A DNA stretch of 17,558 bases from Halieaceae bacterium (GTDB lineage Bacteria > Pseudomonadota > Gammaproteobacteria > Pseudomonadales > Halieaceae). The stretch spans positions 1-17,558 of the forward strand of contig DOVB01000019.1 of the NCBI GenBank assembly GCA_003520285.1. The letters are read 5' to 3'. The notes under the pieces were generated by a model, which was not told the DNA's origin, did not search any database, and saw only the letters and a list, made by a program, of their open reading frames with translations. Below, piece after piece: positions 7,408 to 14,819 of this stretch (position 1 is its first letter; each line of letters opens with the position of its first letter). Position numbers and translations under genes: made by a program.

Positions 7408-8609
7408 ACCCCGATATTACGCGACTGAACCCTTATCCGTTTGCAAAGCTGCGCACCCTGTTTGAAGGACTCGAGCCTAATAGCAAGCTTAGGCACATCA
7501 CTTTAGGCATTGGCGAGCCCACCCACGCCCCTCACGCTGAAGCCGTGACGGCGCTGGCCGACAGCCTTGATACCATCGGTCGATATCCTTCAATCATCGG
7601 GGAGCTATCGCTGCGACAAGCGATTTCAGATTGGGCCTGCACAAGGTTCAGACTCAATGAACTTCGCCCCACGGATCAAATACTGCCGGTCTCTGGCACT
7701 CGAGAAGGCCTTTTTTCAATCGCACAAGCGGTGTGTTCGAGCCGCCAAAGCTCACACGTTTTTGCGCCCAACCCTTTTTATCAGATCTATGAGGGCGCGG
7801 CCTTGATGGCAGGCGCCGAGCTCGTATTGCTCCCATGCCTTGCCAGCACAGCGCATCAACCCGACTACATGGCCGTCAGTGATGCGCAATGGTCCCAGTG
7901 CACGATGCTCTATATCTGTAATCCAGGTAATCCCTCCGGGGGACTGCTAGCAGCTGAGACCCTTGCGTATTTGATCAACAAAGCGATCAGGTTCGACTTC
8001 GTGATCGTTGCCGATGAATGCTACAGCGAAATCTACCGAGACGAATCTACACCACCCATCGGGTTACTGCAGGCGTGTGCTCAGATCGGACACCACAGCT
8101 ACCAGCAGTGCCTGATCTTTCACAGCCTGTCAAAACGGTCAAATTTGCCCGGCCTGAGATCTGGATTTGTTGCTGGAGACGCAGGCATTTTATCCAACTA
8201 TTTAAAGTATCGAACCTATCACGGCAGTGCGATGCCTCTGCATCATCAGCGCGCGAGCACGGTAGCCTGGGCCGATGAACAGCATGCCATCGCCAACCGC
8301 GCCGAGTATCGCGACAAGTTCCAAGCTGTGTTGTCTGTGCTTCAATCCCACTACACGCTGGAGCATCCAGAGGGCGGATTTTATATCTGGCTTCCCACCC
8401 CGATTGATGATGAAGAATTTGCGCTGCGACTCTACCGAGATTACAGCCTCACCGTCTTGCCTGGGACCTACCTTGGACGCTCTGTGAACGGCACTAATCC
8501 GGGTAAAGGTTACGTGAGACTTGCGCTTGTTGCTGCTCACCAAGACTGTATTGAAGCCGCGCATCGCATTATTGCGCTAACGCAATCGATAACAACACGT
8601 AATGGATAA
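7404..8609 (+). CDS. dapC: Succinyldiaminopimelate aminotransferase (class I/II, DapC type)
   Basis: PLP enzyme that converts N-succinyl-2-amino-6-ketopimelate with glutamate to N-succinyl-LL-diaminopimelate, the step between DapD and DapE. The 401-residue product has the DapC-style opening MNPDITRLNPYPFAKL and LGIGEPTHAPH. PLP contacts are Asn176 (CNPGNPSGG), Asp204 and Tyr207 (VADECYSEIY), and the Schiff-base lysine is Lys244 (SLSKRSNLPGLR). A conserved arginine lies near the C-terminus (GYVRLAL). The frame stays open 20 codons upstream inside glnD. The ATG at 7404 is chosen because it matches the family N-terminus and forms an ATGA overlap with the glnD stop. Fold class I/II aminotransferases act on many substrates; the DapC call rests on the N-terminal signature and the dapD/dapE neighbours. 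Confidence 0.9.
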   Translation: MNPDITRLNPYPFAKLRTLFEGLEPNSKLRHITLGIGEPTHAPHAEAVTALADSLDTIGRYPSIIGELSLRQAISDWACTRFRLNELRPTDQILPVSGTREGLFSIAQAVCSSRQSSHVFAPNPFYQIYEGAALMAGAELVLLPCLASTAHQPDYMAVSDAQWSQCTMLYICNPGNPSGGLLAAETLAYLINKAIRFDFVIVADECYSEIYRDESTPPIGLLQACAQIGHHSYQQCLIFHSLSKRSNLPGLRSGFVAGDAGILSNYLKYRTYHGSAMPLHHQRASTVAWADEQHAIANRAEYRDKFQAVLSVLQSHYTLEHPEGGFYIWLPTPIDDEEFALRLYRDYSLTVLPGTYLGRSVNGTNPGKGYVRLALVAAHQDCIEAAHRIIALTQSITTRNG

Positions 8610-9264
8610 CCTCAAAAAAGCCGAACGGGTTGAGCTCGTTTTCAGAACCCTTCAGCAATTGTATCCCACAACGCCTATTCCCCTGGATCATAGTGACCCC
8701 TACACCTTACTGATTGCCGTCCTGCTGAGCGCACAGTGCACCGACGAGCGAGTTAATCAGGTGACTCCGGCCCTCTTTGCAGCGGCCAATACCCCTCAAA
8801 GCATGGTGAAACTGTCGGTTGAAACCATACGATCCATCATCAGACCATGCGGACTTTCGCCTCAGAAATCAGCAGCAATTCATCGACTCAGTGAACTACT
8901 CATCGAGAAGCATAACGCCGAAGTACCACAAAGCTTCGCCGAACTAGAGGCTCTGCCCGGTGTCGGACACAAAACAGCAAGCGTCGTAATGGCGCAAGCT
9001 TTTGGGGTGCCTGCGTTTCCGGTGGACACTCATATCCACCGGCTAGCCCAGCGTTGGGGACTCACGAGAGGAGGCAACGTATCTGAAACAGAGCGAGATC
9101 TAAAACGGTTGTTCCCGAGAGAGAGCTGGAACAAGCTACATTTACAGTTCATTTTCTATGGCCGTGAATACTGCACCGCGCGCGGTTGTGATGGTCGTGT
9201 TTGCCCACTTTGCCGCAGTTGCTACCCGAACCGTAAACACCCTAAAAAGGTCAACAAGCCCTAA
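8602..9264 (+). CDS. nth: Endonuclease III-like DNA glycosylase/AP lyase with atypical cysteine cluster
   Basis: Base-excision repair enzyme that removes oxidised pyrimidines and cleaves the abasic site. The 220-residue product has LLSAQCTDERVNQVTP near 41-56, the helix-hairpin-helix LEALPGVGHKTASVV (115-129) with catalytic Lys124, and the catalytic Asp142 in PVDTHIHRLAQR. Their 18-residue spacing equals that of E. coli Lys120/Asp138. The C-terminal cysteines are at 191, 196, 201, 204 and 207, instead of the canonical C-X6-C-X2-C-X5-C that holds the [4Fe-4S] cluster. The ATG overlaps the end of dapC by 8 bases, and no Shine-Dalgarno is seen, so translation is probably coupled. It sits inside the dap cluster, an uncommon place for nth. 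MutY is excluded by length and by the lysine. Confidence 0.92.
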   Translation: MDNLKKAERVELVFRTLQQLYPTTPIPLDHSDPYTLLIAVLLSAQCTDERVNQVTPALFAAANTPQSMVKLSVETIRSIIRPCGLSPQKSAAIHRLSELLIEKHNAEVPQSFAELEALPGVGHKTASVVMAQAFGVPAFPVDTHIHRLAQRWGLTRGGNVSETERDLKRLFPRESWNKLHLQFIFYGREYCTARGCDGRVCPLCRSCYPNRKHPKKVNKP

Positions 9265-9293
9265 TCACTAAACTGGGAAGACAACCAAAGGTT

Positions 9294-9302
9294 TGCTACT
9301 AT
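9294..9302 (+). promoter_or_regulatory. Possible extended -10 for dapD-dapE
   Basis: TGCTACTAT in the 176-base gap between nth and dapD (9265-9440) fits an extended -10 (TG-n-TACTAT) about 140 bases before the dapD start. No good -35 accompanies it. The gap also holds two copies of GAGCGCCT some 20 bases apart near 9392-9420. I see no terminator hairpin after nth. The gap size argues for a separate promoter, but the assignment is weak. Confidence 0.25.
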
Positions 9303-9440
9303 TCGACCGCAGTAATTGATGTTTGTCTATCGACCCAATGTGAAAGCCTCGCGTGACCATGCGGAGTCTTGGTGATTCGAAGAAGACCAGAGAGCGCCTG
9401 CCACTTATTGCGAGCGCCTCACCACGATAAAGGTAATTCT

Positions 9441-10460
9441 ATGACCACTTCCTCTCTTGCCCTGGGCTTTGGTATTGGCACCCAGAATACGAACGGCGAA
9501 TGGCTAGAAGTATTCTATCCTCAGCCGATTTGGCATCCCAAACCAGAGCTGGTTGAAGAACTCGCTCAGTTTTTGGGCTCTGATGCCCTCTCTGAATCAG
9601 CACTGATGCAACTAGAAAGTCTCTTTGATCAGTTCGATTATGGCGAGGTAGCCGATATTATCGCGCGCTGCGTCCAGTCAAAGAAGCCTTGTGTGTTAAC
9701 CTTGATCAGCGCTGAAATCCCGCCCGCAACGGTGCCTGAGAGCTATTTAAAGCTGCATCTACTGTCGCATCGATTTGCCAAACCACATGAACTCAATCTC
9801 GAAGGATTGTTCGGTACATTGCCCAATGTTGCCTGGACCAGTGACGGAGCGGTCGATATTAACGAGCTGGCCGAAAAGCAACTGCAAGCACGCATCGAAG
9901 GTCGAACTTTAGAGGTCAGTTGTGTGGATAAATTCCCCAAGATGACCAACTATGTCGTACCCTCGGGCGTTCGTATCGCGCACACTGCGCGGGTCCGTCT
10001 GGGCGCTTACCTTGGCGAAGGTACAACAGTTATGCACGAGGGGTTCATTAACTTCAATGCAGGCACTGAAGGTCCAGGGATGATCGAGGGGCGTATTTCC
10101 GCCGGGGTGATGGTGGGTGCGGGCTCAGACCTTGGAGGCAGTGCATCGACCCTCGGGACACTCTCGGGGGGCAATAATGTCATCATCAGCATCGGGCAAC
10201 AGTGCCTCATCGGTGCTAATGCAGGCACCGGCATACCGCTGGGGGATCGCTGTACCATCGAAGCGGGATTATTCGTCACTGCTGGCAGTCTTGTCAGGCT
10301 GTTGGACCAAGAGGGTAGCGTGGTAAAGATCGTCAAAGCACGTGAGCTAGCGGGACACTCTGACCTCTTGTTTCGGCGCAACTCTGCCAGCGGCGCGTTA
10401 GAATGTCTGACCAACCGATCAGCTATCGCACTCAATGACCAGCTCCACGCTCACAACTGA
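9441..10460 (+). CDS. dapD: Tetrahydrodipicolinate N-succinyltransferase, long form
   Basis: Transfers succinyl from succinyl-CoA to tetrahydrodipicolinate, committing it to the succinylase branch of DAP/lysine synthesis. The 339-residue product is of the long DapD class seen in Pseudomonas and actinobacteria; the E. coli enzyme is about 274. It opens with SLALGFGIGTQN and GEWLEVFYPQP (residues 4-30) and has an alpha/beta N-terminal domain to about 170. A left-handed beta-helix of hexapeptide repeats follows (about 175-290), with VMHEGFINFNAGTEG near 197-211 and GGSASTLGTLSGGNN near 232-246. The ATG at 9441 is chosen because AAAGG lies 7 bases upstream; an in-frame TTG at 9369 would add 24 basic, low-similarity residues. 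dapE follows after 9 bases. Confidence 0.95.
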   Translation: MTTSSLALGFGIGTQNTNGEWLEVFYPQPIWHPKPELVEELAQFLGSDALSESALMQLESLFDQFDYGEVADIIARCVQSKKPCVLTLISAEIPPATVPESYLKLHLLSHRFAKPHELNLEGLFGTLPNVAWTSDGAVDINELAEKQLQARIEGRTLEVSCVDKFPKMTNYVVPSGVRIAHTARVRLGAYLGEGTTVMHEGFINFNAGTEGPGMIEGRISAGVMVGAGSDLGGSASTLGTLSGGNNVIISIGQQCLIGANAGTGIPLGDRCTIEAGLFVTAGSLVRLLDQEGSVVKIVKARELAGHSDLLFRRNSASGALECLTNRSAIALNDQLHAHN

Positions 10461-10469
10461 GAATAGCCT

Positions 10470-11600
10470 ATGAACCCCGCACTGCAACTGTGCTGTGATC
10501 TGATCGAGTGCCAATCGGTCACACCCGACGATGCAGGTTGTCAGCGCATCATTGCTGATCGCCTAGCGGCTATCGGTTTCAAAATAGTACCAATGCCTTT
10601 CGGAAATGTTCAGAATTTGTGGGCGGTCCGAGACGGCCAAGGGCCCACGCTTGTGTTTGCTGGGCACACCGATGTTGTACCTCCCGGCCCCACAGAGCGT
10701 TGGTCATCTCCGCCATTTACGCCAACCCTAAGAGACGGTTACCTCTTTGGCCGCGGCGCAGCAGACATGAAAGCGAGCCTAGCGGCTATGGTGGTTGCCT
10801 GCGAGCGTTTCACAACCCAGCACCCAGATCACGCGGGAAGAATCGGATTTTTGATTACCTCAGATGAAGAGGGCCCGGCGCACGACGGCACAGTCAAAGT
10901 GATTGAGCAGCTCGCGACTGAGGGAGAGCCCATCGATTGGTGCGTTATCGGTGAACCCTCAAGTAGCCGTCAAGTTGGCGATACCATCAAGAACGGGCGC
11001 AGAGGTTCGCAAGGGGCAAGGCTGACGATTTTTGGGAAGCAGGGCCACATCGCTTACCCCCATCTTGCCGACAACCCAATTCACAAGGCGCTCGCAGCGC
11101 TGACGGCACTGGTCGAACAATCATGGGATGAGGGCAACGAATCTTTCCCTCCAACACGACTACAAATCTCGAATATACATGGCGGTACCGGTGCCACCAA
11201 TGTCATCCCCGGCGAACTGCAAGTGGATTTTAATTTGCGCTATTCAAGCGAGATTACTGCCCAAGATATCGAAGAGCGGGTCGAGGCGCTGCTGCGAGAA
11301 CACAACATTCAATATGCCATCGAATGGCATCGTAGCGGTCGCCCTTTTATCACTGAGCCCGGCTTTCTGACAGAGGCCACCAGCAACGCCATCTTTGACA
11401 TCTGCCAAATTCGACCTGAACTCAGCACCAGTGGCGGCACTTCAGATGGTCGATTCATCGCACCCTACGGCATCGATGTGGTCGAGATCGGACCGGTTAA
11501 CGCAACTATCCACCAGATCAACGAGTGTGTCGCAGAAGATGCACCAGAGACGCTGGCTCAAATTTACGAGCGGATCATGATCCGGCTATTGACCAAATAG
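10470..11600 (+). CDS. dapE: Succinyl-diaminopimelate desuccinylase
   Basis: Di-zinc M20 peptidase-family enzyme that hydrolyses N-succinyl-LL-DAP to LL-DAP and succinate. The 376-residue product matches the E. coli length (375). Zinc ligands and catalytic residues are in place: His66 and Asp68 in AGHTDVVPPG, bridging Asp99 in GRGAADMK, general base Glu133 and ligand Glu134 in SDEEGPA, Glu162 in VIGEPSS, and the C-terminal histidine in NATIHQINECV. The dimerisation/lid domain has FGKQGHIAYPHLADNP and GGTGATNVIPGELQVDFNLR. STSGGTSDGRFI, typical of DapE rather than ArgE or carboxypeptidase G2, sits near the C-terminus. It starts 9 bases after dapD and is the last gene of this plus-strand run, 10 bases from a convergent gene. 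Confidence 0.97.
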   Translation: MNPALQLCCDLIECQSVTPDDAGCQRIIADRLAAIGFKIVPMPFGNVQNLWAVRDGQGPTLVFAGHTDVVPPGPTERWSSPPFTPTLRDGYLFGRGAADMKASLAAMVVACERFTTQHPDHAGRIGFLITSDEEGPAHDGTVKVIEQLATEGEPIDWCVIGEPSSSRQVGDTIKNGRRGSQGARLTIFGKQGHIAYPHLADNPIHKALAALTALVEQSWDEGNESFPPTRLQISNIHGGTGATNVIPGELQVDFNLRYSSEITAQDIEERVEALLREHNIQYAIEWHRSGRPFITEPGFLTEATSNAIFDICQIRPELSTSGGTSDGRFIAPYGIDVVEIGPVNATIHQINECVAEDAPETLAQIYERIMIRLLTK

Positions 11601-11610
11601 TACATGGGCT

Positions 11611-12093
11611 TCACCTCAGCAGAGTAATAAGCCGGGCGCGATCTGTGGGCCACTTAAGAATTGTCATGTTCAAATCAGCATGCAACTCAGACAATATCTC
11701 AATGCCATGACGCACCATCGACTGCTGCAGAATTCCAGCGGCAGACTCTGACGAGGCCTGATCCTCGACCACGACATAGCAATGCCCACTCCACTCTGGC
11801 CAAAGTTCAACAGCTGTGTTCACGCTCAACAGCGGCCTTGCGATAGCGACGATTGCCGCGTGATATGGGTCAAGATCCATCTGCGCATCACACGACGGCA
11901 GACACAGGACCAGATGATCAAAAGGGCCGAAGCGTCGCATCTGATCTAACAAATGACCACGCTGAAGCGAATTGCTAGGCGTTCCCTCAAAGTGATCGGT
12001 GACAACCTTCAGACTCTCGTCATTTAACTGCGCAAGCAACTCTTGCCCCACCTGCGCATCTGAACCAACCAAGAATATTGAGCTCATAGTCAT
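11611..12093 (-). CDS. Small degenerate SDR-fold (Rossmann) protein, function unknown
   Basis: I do not recognise a named family for this 160-residue protein. It begins with a beta strand and a loop IFLVGSDAQVG (6-16) resembling the GxxGxxG cofactor loop of short-chain dehydrogenases, with the middle Gly replaced by Ala13. Further SDR-like landmarks are FDHLVLC (58-64, position of the NNAG strand), SGHCYVVVEDQAS (102-114, position of the RIVNISS strand) and a helix ESAAGILQQSMVRHGIEILS. The catalytic Tyr-x-x-x-Lys pair is missing and the protein is about 90 residues short of a working SDR. It starts 2 bases after the rsmJ stop with AAGG spanning the rsmJ end, so it is co-transcribed with and coupled to rsmJ. 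Intact coding frame, not an obvious pseudogene. SDR ancestry is inference. Confidence 0.75.
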   Translation of the reverse strand: MTMSSIFLVGSDAQVGQELLAQLNDESLKVVTDHFEGTPSNSLQRGHLLDQMRRFGPFDHLVLCLPSCDAQMDLDPYHAAIVAIARPLLSVNTAVELWPEWSGHCYVVVEDQASSESAAGILQQSMVRHGIEILSELHADLNMTILKWPTDRARLITLLR

Positions 12094-12095
12094 CG

Positions 12096-12896
12096 TTAAC
12101 CTTGCTGATAGACATCAAATCGATGTGTTTTCCCGCTGATTTGAAACGTTGGGGTGACGCCTGCCATCACTGGGGCTTTGAGCCCTCGCTTCACAACAGT
12201 GCGCTGCCGTGATAGCTGTCGAGCCCACCGAAACAGCTCTTCCTGATCCTCCGACTCAAACTGCTCACCCAGCCAATCCTGTAAAAAATGCATGCCTTTT
12301 CCCGACGCGGCCTTCCTCGGCCCTTTAGAGAACATGGGGTCTAAATAAACCACATCAGCAGCAATGGGGGGCAGGCTAGCGCGCGCATCTGTGCACTGCA
12401 GTGAAATCAGCGAAGCCGGCGACAGACCAGCCTTACGCGCCCTGCTCAGAGCATCGTCTAGTAAAACTCCGACCAATGGATCGCGCTCGAATGCGAGGAC
12501 TTCGACCCCTTGCGCTGCGAGTATCCATGTATCTACCCCTAAACCAGCGGTGGCATCGATCACCGATGTCACAGAGTGGCTCTGCTTATGAAGGCCACAG
12601 GCCCGCACCAACAAATCCGTTGTGCCAGCCTTGACTCGTCGTCTTAAAGCAGCGGAGTCAAAATCAATGACGACCGTGGTAGATCGACGCCCATCGGTCT
12701 CGACAATCGATAACTGTGAATCAACGACCAACCTGTACTGGCGCGGCGATCGAATTTCCCCAGGCTCGCCAGCAAGCGACTGGGCAAGCTGAGCAGCGCG
12801 ATCCCGGTAAGATTCAGCGGCAGCCACCACCTCGACACGAGGAGCAACGATCTCTCGGTCAGACATCGGGTAGCTCATAGCCGAGCTGATATTCAA
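12096..12896 (-). CDS. rsmJ: 16S rRNA (guanine-1516-N2)-methyltransferase
   Basis: SAM-dependent enzyme that methylates G1516 of 16S rRNA in the 30S subunit. The 266-residue product carries the RsmJ signature: VVIDF near 75-79, the SAM motif VIDATAGLGVDTWILA (112-127), the acidic Glu137 ending the second strand (FERDP), the catalytic-type motif YLDPMF (184-189), VVKRG near 234-238 and a C-terminal GKTHRFDVY. E. coli RsmJ (YhiQ) is 250 residues. The start is uncertain: the TTG used here (12894-12896) has GAGG only 3 bases before it. ATGs at 12876-12878 and 12864-12866 are in frame but lack a Shine-Dalgarno; the residues they drop are not conserved. Followed at 2 bases by the small SDR-like gene. 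Confidence 0.93.
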   Translation of the reverse strand: MNISSAMSYPMSDREIVAPRVEVVAAAESYRDRAAQLAQSLAGEPGEIRSPRQYRLVVDSQLSIVETDGRRSTTVVIDFDSAALRRRVKAGTTDLLVRACGLHKQSHSVTSVIDATAGLGVDTWILAAQGVEVLAFERDPLVGVLLDDALSRARKAGLSPASLISLQCTDARASLPPIAADVVYLDPMFSKGPRKAASGKGMHFLQDWLGEQFESEDQEELFRWARQLSRQRTVVKRGLKAPVMAGVTPTFQISGKTHRFDVYQQG

Positions 12897-13115
12897 AATC
12901 CTCTCTAGCGTACATATAACTTCATCAGATTTTTGCGTGCAGCTAAACTCAGAGATCCGGAGGAAACACTGGACATAACGACTCTACTTTTACTTGAGGC
13001 TAAAGAGTATCCGCTTTTCTCACCGCCCACAACGACGACACCGAGTGGGGCGCATGCAGTAGCATATCGCGCCGTACCCTTTTACAATGCCGATTGGATC
13101 ATCAGATAAACCACC
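12897..13115 (+). other. Divergent intergenic region between rsmJ and the acyltransferase gene
   Basis: 219 bases between two divergent genes, expected to hold promoters for both. I could not identify a convincing -35/-10 pair on either strand. The region contains a strong GGAGG Shine-Dalgarno-like site on the plus strand at about 12959-12963, with no ATG, GTG or TTG at the right distance, and a stop-free plus-strand frame of about 66 codons (12909 to about 13110). Confidence 0.4.
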
Positions 13116-14042
13116 ATGTCCTCTTTCCCTCAAGAACACATCGATCTTACTCGCGTTCCTTCGATCTATCGGATGACATCCAAGTTACCTCTGGCAATTC
13201 TGCATGCCATGAGTTCAGTCGTCTGGCCCATTCTGTTCTATCTCGTTCGCTATCGACGCGCCACAGTTACAAGGAACTTAGAGCAAGCTTTCCCGGATAT
13301 GACGCCTGCCGAACGACATGACATCAACAAAGCGTTCTATCGAGGTTTCGTAGATACCGCATTCGAGACTGTGAAAGCGCTCGACATGCCGGCTCGGGAA
13401 TTTAAAGAGAGGGTCACCATTGTCAACCGCGAACTTCTGGATCAAGCAACTCAAGACCGCTCTCAATCAGTCATCATCACAACACTGCATATGGGTAACT
13501 GGGAATGGATGCTACACGGTGTAGCACTGCACTTTGATACTATTATCGATCCGGTGTACAAACCTCTCCATAGCGAAGCGAGTGAGCGTTTTATACAAGC
13601 CCTACGCAATCGATTCGGTGGTAGCTCTATTAAGATGTTCGACGCAGCGCGCAACATCATGCGCCACCGCAAGCGGTACCGACTCATTTCCATGGTCGCC
13701 GATCAGGCACCTAGTGGATCGGAACGAGCTCTTTGGCTACCGTTTCTGAACACAGTCACGGGGTTCTACACTGGCCCAGAAACCCTGGCTCGAGCCACCA
13801 ATACGCCCCTGTTGTTTGCCTCTTGCCGACGGGTTCGCCGTGGCTACTACGAAGTTACTTTCTCGGAGTTAGCATCACAACCCATACCGCGAAAAGTGGA
13901 CGGAAACCCCATCACCGAGCGCTACCGGACTTTAGTTGAACAAGCGATATACGCTCAGCCACAAGATTGGTTGTGGAGCAACCGACGATTTAAGCGTTCA
14001 CCGCCCGAAGGCTGGGACAAAGCTGATCATCCGTCAGACTAA
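13116..14042 (+). CDS. Lipid A biosynthesis-type acyltransferase (LpxL/HtrB family)
   Basis: Members transfer an acyl chain from acyl-ACP to Kdo-lipid A precursors (or related lysolipids) at the inner face of the cytoplasmic membrane. The 308-residue product has one hydrophobic membrane segment at about 24-45, followed by the family's YRRATVTRNLEQAFPDMTPAER. The catalytic H-x4-E box is His125/Glu130 in HMGNWEW. VADQAPSGSE, FYTGPETLARATNTPLLF and a C-terminal WLWSNRRFKRSPPE are also typical of LpxL/LpxM proteins. Which acylation step it serves cannot be read from sequence, so I give no symbol. No clear Shine-Dalgarno precedes the ATG; an in-frame ATG at codon 20 would still keep the membrane segment. 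The 3' end overlaps the convergent metallo-hydrolase gene by 53 bases. Confidence 0.9.
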   Translation: MSSFPQEHIDLTRVPSIYRMTSKLPLAILHAMSSVVWPILFYLVRYRRATVTRNLEQAFPDMTPAERHDINKAFYRGFVDTAFETVKALDMPAREFKERVTIVNRELLDQATQDRSQSVIITTLHMGNWEWMLHGVALHFDTIIDPVYKPLHSEASERFIQALRNRFGGSSIKMFDAARNIMRHRKRYRLISMVADQAPSGSERALWLPFLNTVTGFYTGPETLARATNTPLLFASCRRVRRGYYEVTFSELASQPIPRKVDGNPITERYRTLVEQAIYAQPQDWLWSNRRFKRSPPEGWDKADHPSD

Positions 14043-14790
14043 TCCAATCAAAACCCTCACTTTGAGTTGCGTAACAATGCTTATCGAAGGTGTGGCCCAA
14101 TGTCTCTACCAACGCACGCTCAATGCGGTCCGCACTATTATTTTGTTCGCTGACATGTGCAATCACGACCGACCGTAACTGATCTGAATCCACTTGTTTC
14201 AAAAAATCGGCGGACTGTTGATTATTCAGGTGCCCTAGGTCACTGGCTACCCTTTGCTTCAAGCTCGGCGGATACGGACCTGACATCAGTAACTCGACAT
14301 CATGATTAAACTCAAGGACCAAATGATCACAGCCCTGATAAGCCGCAACCACATGGGGGGTAATCGAGCCAATATCGGTTAGAATGCCGACCCGAAGACC
14401 ATCACTCTCAAGAACGTATTGGCACGGCTGCCGCGCATCATGGGGTACCATCACCGATCTTACACTGAGGTCACCGATATCAAAGGTGTCGTCTGAATCA
14501 AAACAAAGGGCGCGATAGACATCGCTGCACCGCTCTGTCAGAAGAGTCCCATGACTCATATAGACCGGGATTCGAAACCGACGAGACAGCGATCCCACCC
14601 CCGAGGCATGATCAGCGTGCTCATGAGTGACAAGAATGGCGGAGAGATCGGCTCCTGACAATCCGCGAAGCGCCAATCTTCGCTCGGTTTCTCTTAAAGA
14701 AAAACCGCAGTCGATTAAGACGCAGCTCGAACCACTGCGAATAATGGTGCCGTTACCTTTGCTACCACTGCCTAATGACGCCAGTTCCAA
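13990..14790 (-). CDS. MBL-fold metallo-hydrolase, YycJ/WalJ-like
   Basis: Probable metal-dependent hydrolase of the YycJ/VicX branch of the metallo-beta-lactamase superfamily. Family members are cytosolic and have been suggested to act as nucleases/phosphodiesterases; the substrate here is unknown. The 266-residue product opens SLGSGSKGNGT (5-15), typical of the branch, with LIDCGFS (25-31), the metal site HEHADH (56-61), VPHDA (His117), LTDIG (Asp139), GHLNNQQSA and AHVSEQNN. The start is a TTG at 14788-14790; GGAG lies 5 bases before it, and no ATG nearby fits. It follows bamC by 29 bases and probably belongs to the dapA-bamC unit. Its tail overlaps the convergent acyltransferase gene by 53 bases. 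Confidence 0.9.
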   Translation of the reverse strand: MELASLGSGSKGNGTIIRSGSSCVLIDCGFSLRETERRLALRGLSGADLSAILVTHEHADHASGVGSLSRRFRIPVYMSHGTLLTERCSDVYRALCFDSDDTFDIGDLSVRSVMVPHDARQPCQYVLESDGLRVGILTDIGSITPHVVAAYQGCDHLVLEFNHDVELLMSGPYPPSLKQRVASDLGHLNNQQSADFLKQVDSDQLRSVVIAHVSEQNNSADRIERALVETLGHTFDKHCYATQSEGFDWISLTDDQLCPSLRAVNA

Positions 14791-14819
14791 AAAAACTCCA
14801 AAGAATCGGTGGGGTCTGG

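Noticed and set aside
9392..9420. Repeated GAGCGCCT pair before dapD as an operator
   Set aside because: Only two 8-base copies with unlike flanks, close to the start codon; not enough to claim a binding site.
9369..9440. In-frame TTG giving dapD 24 extra residues
   Set aside because: The ATG at 9441 has AAAGG at 7 bases and begins where DapD similarity begins; the extension is basic and family-atypical.
10007..10435. 142-codon open frame on the minus strand inside dapD
   Set aside because: Lies fully antisense to the well-supported dapD beta-helix region; product is low-complexity Pro/Ser/Arg-rich, typical of a codon-bias shadow.
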